Shown here piece after piece: positions 8,917 through 17,313 of a stretch of 45,479 nt of DNA; the first letter of the stretch is position 1, and the number at the start of each line of letters is the position of its first letter. The stretch spans positions 1 to 45,479 of the forward strand of contig PBZD01000124.1 in NCBI GenBank assembly GCA_002729875.1, written 5' to 3'. Origin of the DNA: Chromatiales bacterium. Its GTDB lineage: Bacteria; Pseudomonadota; Gammaproteobacteria; Steroidobacterales; GCA-2729495. The notes under the pieces are model-generated. The model made no database searches. It was not told where the DNA came from and saw only the letters and a program-made list of their open reading frames with translations. Position numbers and translations under genes: made by a program.

Positions 8917-9333
8917 TTATTTCGGCTGCTCCGCAAGGGACTCGTTTTTCTGTTTATCGATCTTTTTCTTCTTGCCCGCCAGCTTAAGGCCCTTGACGCA
9001 AGTAATGTCACAACTGCAATACAGAATGGTGTAGCCATGCCAATCAGTGCGCACACCCTTTGACTCAGAACCCGTAGCCGAACAAGCCCAGACGCCCCCA
9101 TTGGCATGATGCTCGTTAATGTTATTACCTAAGCGCGCGGCTTCCGAGACACAGGCCTCTTTACACTGTTCTGCCTCGGTTTTTGTCGGGTCATAGCCAC
9201 GGGTTGTCTTTACAGTATCGCTGCATATTTTTTCGCCGTTGTCTGCGCAGTCATATAACGGGGCGCCTGCTTGCACAGGGGTTAGGACGAACAACAGTAT
9301 GACTGTCGCTATTAATGCAATTATTCTATTCAT
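8917..9333 (-). CDS. Small secreted cysteine-rich protein, family unknown
   Basis: 138 residues from the ATG at 9333, which is preceded by GGAG eight bases upstream. Residues 1-22 form a clear signal peptide (MNRIIALIATVILLFVLTPVQA, split here only to locate it; likely cut after QAG). The mature part has eight cysteines, including a YCSC pair and ITC near the end, so four disulfides are possible. The C-terminus is Lys-rich (KLAGKKKKIDKQK). I do not recognise the family. It is transcribed alone, divergent from the metalloprotease gene, with a probable terminator behind it. Confidence 0.75.
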   Translation of the reverse strand: MNRIIALIATVILLFVLTPVQAGAPLYDCADNGEKICSDTVKTTRGYDPTKTEAEQCKEACVSEAARLGNNINEHHANGGVWACSATGSESKGVRTDWHGYTILYCSCDITCVKGLKLAGKKKKIDKQKNESLAEQPK

Positions 9334-9673
9334 CGGTGTTTCTCCATTTAATGAATTCCGGTTAGAAAAATATCCGTCTCTAACATCAAACGACGCGCAA
9401 GCAAACACGTTGACAGTGATAACCGAAAACCTGGCGTAACACCCCGAATATCGCTCTGCATCTGACGACTCGGTCATGCGGACACTTGCCGCAGGCCGTC
9501 TTATGTACAATACCCCTTGTAATAGTCCAATTCCTTAGATATATATAAACTACGGCGGAAACCCGATGACGCAACTTCGGTCAACCGCCAATTTTGTCAG
9601 CCAACTAAACATGGGTATTCATCGCCCAATTGGTTTGGTGTGAAAAATAAAAACAAAATTAAGGGGTGAACCG
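9334..9673. other. Divergent intergenic region between the Cys-rich gene and the metalloprotease
   Basis: No gene is seen in these 340 bases. It must hold the promoters of both divergent neighbours. A candidate plus-strand promoter is listed separately. Confidence 0.5.
9517..9545 (+). promoter_or_regulatory. Candidate sigma-70-type promoter for the metalloprotease gene
   Basis: TTGTAA (9517-9522) is followed after 17 bases by TATATA (9540-9545). This would leave an untranslated leader of about 120 bases. Judged by eye only. Confidence 0.35.
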
Positions 9674-10750
9674 ATGCGCACTATTCTTGCGGCACTAGTT
9701 ATTTTTGTGACTATGCCCGCTTATAGCCTGACTATTAATCTAACTAATCTTGGTGGTGTCGGTCCCGGCACGGATGCGCTGGCCGGGTTCAATGCTGCAA
9801 AAGCCATTTGGGAATCCAGCTTCAGCGATAACATCACGATTAATCTTAACGTCAAGTATGGGACCACGACCATTAGTGGCAGCCCCTATGGTGGCTCGAC
9901 ACTCGGCTCGGCATCTTCGAACAAGATAGTGACTACATACTCGTCATTTACCGGCGCTCTTACCGGTGACATCACAACCACTGATGACATCGCCGCAACC
10001 AATTCACTGCAGAGCGGGTCCTCTTTTGACATGTTGCTTAATCGTACGCGCAACAACCCGAACGGTGTCGGTAGTGCAACCCCGTATATAGATGATGACG
10101 GTAATGCAAATAACACCTCTGTCAGGGTAAACCGCGCCAACATGAAAGCCATTGGCTTGCTTGATGCCAATAATACGGGAACTGATGCCTCGATCGGGTT
10201 TAACTCAAACTTCTCATTTGATTTTGACCACAGTGACGGTATCGGGGTTTCACAATTCGACTTTATTGGTGTTGCCATACATGAAATCGGTCATGCACTC
10301 GGTTTTGTCAGCGGTGTAGATATTCTGGATATCAACAGCAGCTCGCCCTACTTTTTTGACTATCAATTCAACGATGTTTCTCCCCTGGATATGTTTCGTT
10401 ATTCTGCTGATAGCTTTGCTGATGGAATAATAGACTGGACCGCCGATACTCGTGAAAAATATTTTTCGATTGACGGGGGTATGACGAATCTTGCCGGATT
10501 TTCCACCGGTTCGACGTGGGGAGCCGACGGACATCAGGCCAGCCACTGGCGGGATAACCTCGTTCTGGGCATTATGGATCCGACCTTTGCCTATGGCGAA
10601 CTGGGTGCGCTTAAGGCTCTTGACCTGCAGGCGCTCGATGTTATTGGTTATGATCTGGTTACCGTGCCGCTGCCCGGCGCCGTCTGGCTGTTTGGCGGAG
10701 CACTACTGGCGCTGGTCGGACGGCGGCGACGACGCTCTGCTCTGCACTGA
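9674..10750 (+). CDS. Secreted zinc metalloprotease with PEP-CTERM-like sorting signal (NF038122-like)
   Basis: 358 residues, start supported by AAGGGGTG upstream. The signal peptide spans residues 1-18. The Asn/Thr/Ser-rich body carries the zinc motif HEIGHALGF (H203, E204, H207). The third metzincin histidine expected four residues after the conserved Gly is absent (Ser there, with Asp at GVD close by), so the third ligand is unclear. The end is VPLPGAVWLF, a hydrophobic helix and RRRRR, the form of a PEP-CTERM-like exosortase signal. The protein is thus probably exported, held in the inner membrane, cut and released or attached by an exosortase, which is not in this window. The substrate is unknown. 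Confidence 0.85.
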   Translation: MRTILAALVIFVTMPAYSLTINLTNLGGVGPGTDALAGFNAAKAIWESSFSDNITINLNVKYGTTTISGSPYGGSTLGSASSNKIVTTYSSFTGALTGDITTTDDIAATNSLQSGSSFDMLLNRTRNNPNGVGSATPYIDDDGNANNTSVRVNRANMKAIGLLDANNTGTDASIGFNSNFSFDFDHSDGIGVSQFDFIGVAIHEIGHALGFVSGVDILDINSSSPYFFDYQFNDVSPLDMFRYSADSFADGIIDWTADTREKYFSIDGGMTNLAGFSTGSTWGADGHQASHWRDNLVLGIMDPTFAYGELGALKALDLQALDVIGYDLVTVPLPGAVWLFGGALLALVGRRRRRSALH

Positions 10751-10934
10751 CCGCAGCAGCAGAACTGCTCGTGGAGCCATCACCCTGATACTTTGACGCG
10801 ACCCGATGGTCGTCGCAAGAAGTCGGCATCGATTCAGTTGCCTGGCCGGCACTTGCAGGTACGACTTACCCGGATAAGAGCAACGGCACGGGTTAAATCG
10901 AGCTTTCTGCATGATGCGGTTCGGAGCGTTTATG

Positions 10935-11279
10935 TTATTCCTCTGCTGACCGGGCCTTCCAGGCGCGTACGGCCCCGTTAAACTGCTCGGCAACTACTTC
11001 CATGTCGTCGACAGCCTGGTTATGTGCGGCTATCCGTGCCGAAGCCGCTTGCGGCGCTTCGTCTTCCGGCGCCTTTGCCTCTTCCTGGGCAAGACATTCC
11101 AGGTAGACATTCGTTTGCGCCATATACTCTTTTACCGATGTCTGCGTAGCAGCCAGTTCAGCTTCGCTCGAGGTTGCGCCGTCGGGCATCGCGGGGGCAT
11201 CCGGACGGCTGCAATCAGCGTAAGCTGCGTTCATCGCCAGCAACAGCCCGACAGGTAAAATCTGTAACATTTTTTTCAC
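10935..11279 (-). CDS. Small secreted protein, alpha-helical, unknown function
   Basis: 114 residues from GTG at 11279, favoured over a later ATG because AGGAGG lies 10 bases upstream. A signal peptide (residues 1-21, cut near AYADC) is followed by an Ala/Glu-rich, mostly helical domain with two cysteines (C23 and the one in YLECL). No catalytic motif is visible. It is the last gene in the direction of the long minus-strand block but is separated from the next upstream gene by 195 bases, so it may be transcribed independently. Confidence 0.75.
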   Translation of the reverse strand: MKKMLQILPVGLLLAMNAAYADCSRPDAPAMPDGATSSEAELAATQTSVKEYMAQTNVYLECLAQEEAKAPEDEAPQAASARIAAHNQAVDDMEVVAEQFNGAVRAWKARSAEE

Positions 11280-11474
11280 TGTATCCTTTCCTCCTGATTC
11301 TTATCGAAACCCTACCACGTTCTGATTGCTTGCGCTGCCGTCATCAAGCGTATCCTGCGGTATCTGAACGCCCGGAATTCCGGGATCGGCACCAATCCAG
11401 CCGGCAGGTCACGGCTCTACCGGGCACCTTTTCCGCTGCAGATTATTGTAGTTTTAAAGCGGGCAGACAGGTAT

Positions 11475-12137
11475 TTACCGGAACACAGTCTGGATCTGCT
11501 TTGCCATACCCTGACAGGCACTGGACTGCACTCGGGCAAGCAGCGGGATCGGAACAAATATCGCAGGCATATAAGAAGTGCCTTGCGTCTCGGCGCTGAC
11601 TTTTGCTGTGATTTGCAGATTTTCCAGGTCCCAGATGTGTGCCTCGTAGCTCGCCTCATCACTCCAGGTGGCAAAACCGAAACAACCGCCTCCTCCAGGA
11701 CCAACTGCACAGGACATGGCGCCGTTCTCATCCGTTCTTTCGGTAAATCCGACGATCCATATGAAATAGCGGACTTTGAACTCCTGCAGTTTCTGTATCA
11801 CCTCCGGAATCTTTACCAGCTTTCCCAAATCCCTGATATCTAACGGGGCGGTGCTGTTCTCAAAATAGGGATACATCCCGTCGACAAAGGTTTCTTCCGG
11901 GACTACATAAAAATTCTCGGCATGTTTACTCAGATTTTTTCCGACACACTTAATGAAGTCCCGTTCGATCTCCTGTTCGATACTGCTTCTTCGACCGAGG
12001 ACAACCACGGCATCTTGTGAGTCGATCAGGGCGGGTTTTGTGACGTGGGCGTCAATAACGGTCGTGCTGCTACAACCGGCAACCAGTGCAACAAGTATTG
12101 TAACAATACAGTCCGTTTTTCTAAGATTGTTCACCAT
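11475..12137 (-). CDS. Predicted outer-membrane or periplasmic lipoprotein, unknown family
   Basis: 220 residues with a lipoprotein signal; the lipobox is LVAGC (C22). After the signal come a VVVLGRRSS segment and a mixed alpha/beta region, then a Gly-rich Cys-containing loop (CAVGPGGGGCFGF) and YEAHIWDLENLQ, reminiscent of surface-lipoprotein stress-type domains but not assignable. It starts 11 bases after the next upstream gene's stop and is probably the distal gene of the vWA/MotA operon. Confidence 0.75.
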   Translation of the reverse strand: MVNNLRKTDCIVTILVALVAGCSSTTVIDAHVTKPALIDSQDAVVVLGRRSSIEQEIERDFIKCVGKNLSKHAENFYVVPEETFVDGMYPYFENSTAPLDIRDLGKLVKIPEVIQKLQEFKVRYFIWIVGFTERTDENGAMSCAVGPGGGGCFGFATWSDEASYEAHIWDLENLQITAKVSAETQGTSYMPAIFVPIPLLARVQSSACQGMAKQIQTVFR

Positions 12138-12148
12138 GCCAGGTCAAA

Positions 12149-12814
12149 TCATGGCCGACAGCCGTCGGCTCCATTGTCGCAAGCTATTCCGGTTGCAGCA
12201 AGCCAGGTTTGCACCTCGACATTGGCTCTGAATCCAAGCAGCAGTTTGCTGCCTGCATCCCGGAATGCAAGACCGATAGCATGGTTCAGACCATCGACAG
12301 GGTTGCTGTGGAACTCTGTCGATGTCTTCCCGTAACCTGTTATCAGCCACTTTGCCAACAGCAAACCAGTGGAATCAAACAGCCGCAGGTCATATTTCAC
12401 CCATGCTTCATAGATATCGGTGCTGGTTTCTTTGGGCATGGCAAACTGCATTGTTACCAATTCGGGCGAAAAAATACCGTCCAATTGACGATCAGGCTGA
12501 TTGAGATCCTCAATATGGACTGTATGATCAAACATGGAGGATAACAGGCGATCGAACACAGCAGTTTGTGAGGCTCCGGTCTGGATATCCCAGTTTTTGC
12601 GATCGTCCGTATTTTCCCGGTATACATAGTCGCTAAAGCCTTCCGGGTAGTAAATTCCTACGGTGGCCGGCATCGGTGTCGCCAAAGGCACCGGCATTTC
12701 GGTCGTGGCTTCGAATGACAGCGAATTGGAACATGCGGATATGATCAGGACCGGCAAGAGCGTAAGCATAAAATGCCATGAAAAATTTTTTCTCGCTGGT
12801 TGATACCTGTGCAT
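12149..12814 (-). CDS. Predicted lipoprotein of the vWA/MotA operon, unknown family
   Basis: 221 residues with a positively charged n-region, a hydrophobic core and lipobox LIISAC (C28). The mature part contains VGIYYPEGFSDYVY and a C-terminal GLNHAIGLAFRDAG segment, then a short Cys-containing tail. The order suggests a lipoprotein that measures or modifies something at the envelope, but I know no family. It follows the second vWA gene by 43 bases and precedes another lipoprotein gene by 11, so it belongs to the operon. Confidence 0.75.
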   Translation of the reverse strand: MHRYQPARKNFSWHFMLTLLPVLIISACSNSLSFEATTEMPVPLATPMPATVGIYYPEGFSDYVYRENTDDRKNWDIQTGASQTAVFDRLLSSMFDHTVHIEDLNQPDRQLDGIFSPELVTMQFAMPKETSTDIYEAWVKYDLRLFDSTGLLLAKWLITGYGKTSTEFHSNPVDGLNHAIGLAFRDAGSKLLLGFRANVEVQTWLAATGIACDNGADGCRP

Positions 12815-12857
12815 ATTTTTCGGTTGGCAGCGTATTGGCTGTCTCTGTTTTGAACTA

Positions 12858-13856
12858 TTAATCCCTGAAACTGTTCAATCCGACGAATGTACCCATATTG
12901 CGGTGGCTTAGCTCCCGCATCAATGCAGCAAACCGGATACCGGTTTCGCGTTGCTGCGAATTGGCAAACTGAACCGGGAAGCCAATAGCATGAATACGGA
13001 TCTGCGGGATCCCATCACTGTCTTTCGGGTTAAGACGGTCTACAACATCGAGAACCTGCCGGATCGAGTTACCTGTAAAATCGTCGCCGAAGACGTAAAT
13101 ACTGATTTTCTTATTCGGGTCATAAAAAGTCCGGATAGCCTGGTTGATTCCTTCTACAGGGCTACTGTTACTAAAGGGGTTGAAACTGCGCAGACGGTCA
13201 ATAATGATCTTTCTTCGTGCCGGCGTATCCTTGATCCACGCATTGCGATAGTTGGTGAACATATAGCCCCCCATATCGTTCATGATCTGTATGCCTTTCA
13301 CTTTTGGATAGGCTTCCAGTACCCCGATCAGTTCCCCCACAACGCGATCCCATGCAAAATTAAACATACTGCCGGAGGTATCGATGACGAAAATGATGTA
13401 TTCGCTATCGACCGGGATACCGCCAATCAAATCGTTGTTGACAGTATTGCTCTGTAGCGTTAATCGCTGCATTTCCCTGGTGAGATTCTGCTGCGCAAGT
13501 CGCAGTTTATCTTTGCTCGCAGCGTTTGATGAGACAGCCCGGCTGATGCGCTCCTCCTGGTTTTCCATCCCCCCCAGTTGTTGCGACAGGCGGGCCACCC
13601 TGTCTTTCCAAAAGGATATCTGCTCACGCTTACCGCTCAGATCCCGGTTCATCACCCTGACTTTACCGCGGATTTCAAACAACTGTTGCTGCAGATCGGC
13701 GATCACCCCATCCAGCGATTCGGGTGTAAACTCAAGCACAGCCGGATCACCGGGTTTTGCGAGCACCAGCAGCAGAATGATCGCTCCGAATCCGCAGGTG
13801 ATGACATCAAGAAACGCAATGCCAAATGCCTCGTTTGCGCGGCGGGACTTCTTCAC
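12858..13856 (-). CDS. Membrane-anchored von Willebrand A protein 2, ExbD-like N-terminal helix
   Basis: 332 residues. Start GTG at 13856, overlapping the previous stop as GTGA (4-base overlap). One transmembrane helix (about 12-33) contains FLDVITCGFGA with Asp17 near its start, the place where ExbD/MotB carries its proton-binding aspartate. A coiled coil follows (about 50-135), then a vWA domain from about 152 with MIDAS motif DTSGSM (D159, S161, S163) and FGDDFTGN supplying the last metal ligand. The domain should lie in the periplasm. It is a paralogue in layout of the next gene (13853-14938), and a MotA/ExbB subunit is encoded in the same operon. Function inferred, not known. Confidence 0.88.
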   Translation of the reverse strand: MKKSRRANEAFGIAFLDVITCGFGAIILLLVLAKPGDPAVLEFTPESLDGVIADLQQQLFEIRGKVRVMNRDLSGKREQISFWKDRVARLSQQLGGMENQEERISRAVSSNAASKDKLRLAQQNLTREMQRLTLQSNTVNNDLIGGIPVDSEYIIFVIDTSGSMFNFAWDRVVGELIGVLEAYPKVKGIQIMNDMGGYMFTNYRNAWIKDTPARRKIIIDRLRSFNPFSNSSPVEGINQAIRTFYDPNKKISIYVFGDDFTGNSIRQVLDVVDRLNPKDSDGIPQIRIHAIGFPVQFANSQQRETGIRFAALMRELSHRNMGTFVGLNSFRD

Positions 13857-14938
13857 GGCCAGTCCTCCGCGGGACTCATGAATGACCCATTGGTCCGGAT
13901 GGCCAGCCGCCAGAAAGAGTGAGCAGCCAGTGGATCGCCTTCCAGCGGAGCGAGTATGACGTTGACCGGTACACCGGGGGGCAATGCCTGCAGTGAAGCA
14001 TTGAAAATTTTGAGTCTTTGCTTGCCGGACACTCGCGAGCCGGATGTCTTGGTTGTTTTGCCTTGTGTCGGCAATCCGTCTGTAATCAGGTAAATGTTGT
14101 CTGGTGGTGGTTGTAATTGCCGGGCGGCGAGAAAGGCGTTTTCAAGGCTGGTGCCGCCCTGCGGTACGATGTGCTGCAGTGAATCGATTGCGCCATTCAG
14201 TTGCTCCAGATCGTCTACGGCCAGCCACCGATCTTTGGTTCCCGGCAGGATTGGCGTTACCTCGGTATTGAACGCATAGATCTGGTACTTGCTTGGTAGT
14301 GGAAACCGGGCGCTCAGCCAGTCCGTCGTCGCAACGGCTTGTTGCCATTTTTTCGATTTGCGCTTCTGCTGATCGGACATGTTACGTCGTCGGATAATGT
14401 TGACGATAGTTTTATCCAGCATGCTCGCGGAACTATCCAGTAACACGAGGATACGTTGCCCCCCCAGCCTGAGGCCGGTCAGATACTGGCGCTGGCCCTG
14501 ACCGGTAAAGCTGCGGGTATCCTGACCGGTGTTGTCAAGATCGGCCTCAAGGGCTTGCTTCTTTTCCTCCAGTTCGCTGACCTGTGCCTTAAGCGCCTCC
14601 AGTTCGTCGCTTGCAGACCGCTCTTTCAGCGTAGCCAGCCTGCCTTCGGACTCCTCAATCTGCTCCTGAACACGCCGGGCGAGCCCTTCAGCGATGACAA
14701 TCTCCCGACTGGTTTCCTCACTGGTGTTTGTAAGTTCGGCCAGGCCCAGCTTTCCCTCGAGAACTTCCTTCTCCAGAAGACGCGCTTCTGCGGTCAGGTT
14801 TTGCATGGTGTCGGTGACCGGGAGGTTGGCTTCAGCATTGTGTTTCACAATCAGGAACAAAAGAATGGCCGCGCCGAAGCCGCATGACATGATGTCGAGA
14901 AAAGACAGGTTAAAAGGGTTAAGTTTTCTGCTGGCCAT
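13853..14938 (-). CDS. Membrane-anchored von Willebrand A protein 1, ExbD-like N-terminal helix
   Basis: 361 residues from ATG at 14938; another ATG at 14944 is possible, and both overlap the end of the Hsp70-like gene (translational coupling). The N-terminal helix (about 11-32) contains FLDIMSCGFGA with Asp15, nearly identical to the helix of the second vWA protein. A long coiled coil (about 48-137) links to a vWA domain with MIDAS DSSAS (D168, S170, S172), a GGTSL threonine and an ITDG aspartate, so metal binding looks intact. A similar layout (single helix, linker, periplasmic domain) is found in MotB and ExbD, so I infer a stator-type subunit working with the channel at 16271-17068. Confidence 0.88.
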   Translation of the reverse strand: MASRKLNPFNLSFLDIMSCGFGAAILLFLIVKHNAEANLPVTDTMQNLTAEARLLEKEVLEGKLGLAELTNTSEETSREIVIAEGLARRVQEQIEESEGRLATLKERSASDELEALKAQVSELEEKKQALEADLDNTGQDTRSFTGQGQRQYLTGLRLGGQRILVLLDSSASMLDKTIVNIIRRRNMSDQQKRKSKKWQQAVATTDWLSARFPLPSKYQIYAFNTEVTPILPGTKDRWLAVDDLEQLNGAIDSLQHIVPQGGTSLENAFLAARQLQPPPDNIYLITDGLPTQGKTTKTSGSRVSGKQRLKIFNASLQALPPGVPVNVILAPLEGDPLAAHSFWRLAIRTNGSFMSPAEDWP

Positions 14939-16274
14939 GGCCATGAACGACTGTGATGAGCGTATATACAGTATCGTTGCTGCCGAGCCGGATCTGATCA
15001 CCGGTCACCAGCCGGCGGGTCGACTCCACCTGCTCACCGTTAACCATAACCGGGTCATCGCTCTCCATTGTCAGGACAGGAACCGAATCGAGCAAAGCAA
15101 CAGAACACATAGAGACACCGGAATGCGTGGTTGCAGCCGGCACCTGTTGCGACAGGTAGAGCGGTTGCTCAGAGAGTTCATAGGCAGAATGTTCGCAAAG
15201 CAGGTGAGAGGCGGCAGCAGGCACTGTTGTTGTACTGGTTGTCCGGGCTTTGCCCGCCGGCTGTGGTGAGGATATTCCGGGTTTCGCTGCAAGCGTCAGT
15301 CGGGTAACGAAATCAAGTGCCGGACCCGCTGTATGGATCGCCGCGGCATGCCCCAGAGTACCCTGAAACACGCACTGCTCATCAAGCATCAAGGCAGCCT
15401 GCAACTGTAGAGCAAATCCGGGCAACCTTGCCAGCCGATCACTCACCAGATAGCTGCAGGCAGGGTCCAGTTCCTGCTGAATTGCCTGATAGTGCCTGGT
15501 CAACCTTTGCAGCATCAGGTCACGAGTCAGCCTTGCCTGGTGTTTTACCCCTTCAAATTGAATTGCAAAGACTGTCTCGCGATTTGCAGCAAGCGCATCG
15601 AGACACAGAGGTAACTGATCATAGAGCGCCTGCTCGGTTTCAGCCTGGCGTAGAGGATCGAATCGGCATTGACTGATCAGCGTATCAGTGATGAATTCTG
15701 CCGCGGTATCGTAAACCGAGCACAGACTCGTATTATCAATGACCTCTACGCCCTGTCGAACGACCTCGTCATTGATGCCGAGACGGGTCACGACCGACCG
15801 GTGCAGTTCAATGTCCAGGTGCTGGTAGTTGCCCGGGCGGGTGATTCCGGAAGCTGCCGCAACGGCGCTGTCGACCAGGCCCAGGGCGCTGAAAGGGCAG
15901 GCATCGACGATGCCCAGCAACAACGATAGTTGCTCATCGGAAAAACTTCCGGGAATAGAAAAGAAGATCTCGTCGGGCTTGCCTGCCTGTTGGTAAACCT
16001 CGACAAGGTGCGCATAAGCCAGGTCGGCATGGTGACGAAATTGGCCACCGATCGTCTGCAGATCATTCTGGTTCAGGTTGCTCCAGAATCTGTTGTGCGT
16101 TTTCTGCGGGTGAAGGTGCGCTTGTCGCCGCGCCTGTTCTCCAATCCGCACGGTGTCATTGTCGACGGTAATATAGGCGGGGCTACGAACTACAATTTCG
16201 CTGCCGTGTGCAACACGAAGCTCGGTATCGTTTAGCTCAACAGAATATGCATTCATTGCAGCCCGAACCGTCAT
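14919..16274 (-). CDS. Degenerate Hsp70/actin-like protein with FHA-like C-terminus
   Basis: 451 residues, cytoplasmic (no signal). The N-terminal ~370 residues read like an actin/Hsp70 fold: AYSVELNDTELRVA at the phosphate-1 position and VDSAVAAASG (134-143) at the position of the Hsp70 EPTAAA segment. However, the GGGTxD phosphate-2 loop is replaced by HLDIELHRSV, so ATPase activity is doubtful. A variable Ala/Thr/Pro linker leads to about 55 residues with PVMVNGEQVE and LVTGDQIRLG, matching the C-terminal half of FHA domains, though the N-terminal half with its phosphothreonine-binding motifs is not clear. The start overlaps the channel gene's stop (ATGA), and its end overlaps the first vWA gene. 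It may be a cytoplasmic regulator of the membrane complex. Confidence 0.72.
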   Translation of the reverse strand: MTVRAAMNAYSVELNDTELRVAHGSEIVVRSPAYITVDNDTVRIGEQARRQAHLHPQKTHNRFWSNLNQNDLQTIGGQFRHHADLAYAHLVEVYQQAGKPDEIFFSIPGSFSDEQLSLLLGIVDACPFSALGLVDSAVAAASGITRPGNYQHLDIELHRSVVTRLGINDEVVRQGVEVIDNTSLCSVYDTAAEFITDTLISQCRFDPLRQAETEQALYDQLPLCLDALAANRETVFAIQFEGVKHQARLTRDLMLQRLTRHYQAIQQELDPACSYLVSDRLARLPGFALQLQAALMLDEQCVFQGTLGHAAAIHTAGPALDFVTRLTLAAKPGISSPQPAGKARTTSTTTVPAAASHLLCEHSAYELSEQPLYLSQQVPAATTHSGVSMCSVALLDSVPVLTMESDDPVMVNGEQVESTRRLVTGDQIRLGSNDTVYTLITVVHGHGQQKT

Positions 16275-17068
16275 CTCACCTGCAGGTGTCGGATCAGATT
16301 AATATCACAGTAATTCTGGGTATCCAGAACCAGGCGTTCCTGCAATAACTGCAACTGATGCATCAGGAACATGATGAAAATACTGATAATCAATGCGATG
16401 AATGTAGAATTGAATGCAACACCAAGACTCGTCGTAACGCCGACGATGTCTCCCGCCACCGCAAGATGCGCCTGGCCGAGCGCTTCTCCGATGCCCCGGA
16501 CCGTGCCGATAAAACCGATAGATGGAATCGCCCAGATGATATAGCGAATCATCGACAGTTCTGAATCCAACCGTTCTGATTCAGTGTCGCACACTTCCTT
16601 GACGGCTGCCGATGCATTATGGATGTTGCGCGTAGAGCCAAATCGCTGCAGCGCCGTCAATAAAGCGCGTGGCAGCAGAAACTCACGCTTGTTGTCCGGC
16701 AATGCCTGCAGCGGGCGTGAGTATTTTCTTGCGTCCTCCGGCAGGATGCTGGTTGCGGGTTTCACTTCAAGCAACGGTTTTGCCAGCAGGCGTTGTTCCT
16801 CCAGGCCGTAGCGCGCTTTTAACCCGATGATAGCCATTGCCCACAGGGCAAGAATGAAACAGGTTTCCTGTTCGAAATCCTTGATTACGATGTATACCGA
16901 TCTCTCCGTCACGGCAATCTCGCCCGCAGCCTGTCTTTCTGCCTGCTCGGCGAGCAGCGCCCGGGCGCTGGGACGGATGACAGTGACATAGACTGCATGA
17001 ATGACGATGACGGAGATGATCAGCGCGAAAAACTGGTATACAAAATCTGATTTCCGATCATGTTTCAT
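16271..17068 (-). CDS. MotA/TolQ/ExbB-type channel subunit of the vWA operon
   Basis: 265 residues from ATG at 17068, immediately after the previous stop at 17071. Four membrane segments are visible: about 11-32, 70-86, 172-195 (with PSIGFIGTVRGIGEAL, the characteristic TolQ/ExbB/MotA pore-helix motif) and 213-238 (TTSLGVAFNSTFIALIISI). Between helices 2 and 3 lies a cytoplasmic region of about 85 residues. It should form the pentameric ion channel of a stator, with the two vWA proteins as likely single-pass partners because no ordinary ExbD or MotB gene is present in the operon. What is driven is unknown. Confidence 0.88.
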   Translation of the reverse strand: MKHDRKSDFVYQFFALIISVIVIHAVYVTVIRPSARALLAEQAERQAAGEIAVTERSVYIVIKDFEQETCFILALWAMAIIGLKARYGLEEQRLLAKPLLEVKPATSILPEDARKYSRPLQALPDNKREFLLPRALLTALQRFGSTRNIHNASAAVKEVCDTESERLDSELSMIRYIIWAIPSIGFIGTVRGIGEALGQAHLAVAGDIVGVTTSLGVAFNSTFIALIISIFIMFLMHQLQLLQERLVLDTQNYCDINLIRHLQVR

Positions 17069-17070
17069 AA

Positions 17071-17313
17071 TCAAATATCAACAGGGAACGAGACTGAAAG
17101 ATCCTCCGAGATTTTTTCCGAAGGCGTGAACGATTCGTCAGAGGCCGATTCTGCAGCCTTGTCCATATCTGACACATCCTGTCCCGATTCTTCCTGAACC
17201 AGCGCCTCGCTACTCCCGGCAGGCTCCTCCGCTATGCTGAAGCTGGCCGCAACGAGTAGCAGGCCAAGCAGTGATTGTTGCAGAAAACCGGTGGGCAAGA
17301 AGTCACTCCACAT
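17071..17313 (-). CDS. Tiny exported acidic protein of the vWA/MotA operon
   Basis: 80 residues. ATG at 17313 lies inside the end of the PEGA/SUMF1 gene (11-base overlap), and its stop lies 2 bases before the channel gene's ATG. The N-terminal hydrophobic segment (LLGLLLVAASFSIA) looks like a signal peptide or anchor. The rest is strongly acidic and Ser-rich (EEPAGSSEALVQEESGQD) with no fold that I recognise. Tight packing between two conserved-looking genes is the main evidence that it is real; it could be a small accessory subunit. Confidence 0.6.
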   Translation of the reverse strand: MWSDFLPTGFLQQSLLGLLLVAASFSIAEEPAGSSEALVQEESGQDVSDMDKAAESASDESFTPSEKISEDLSVSFPVDI

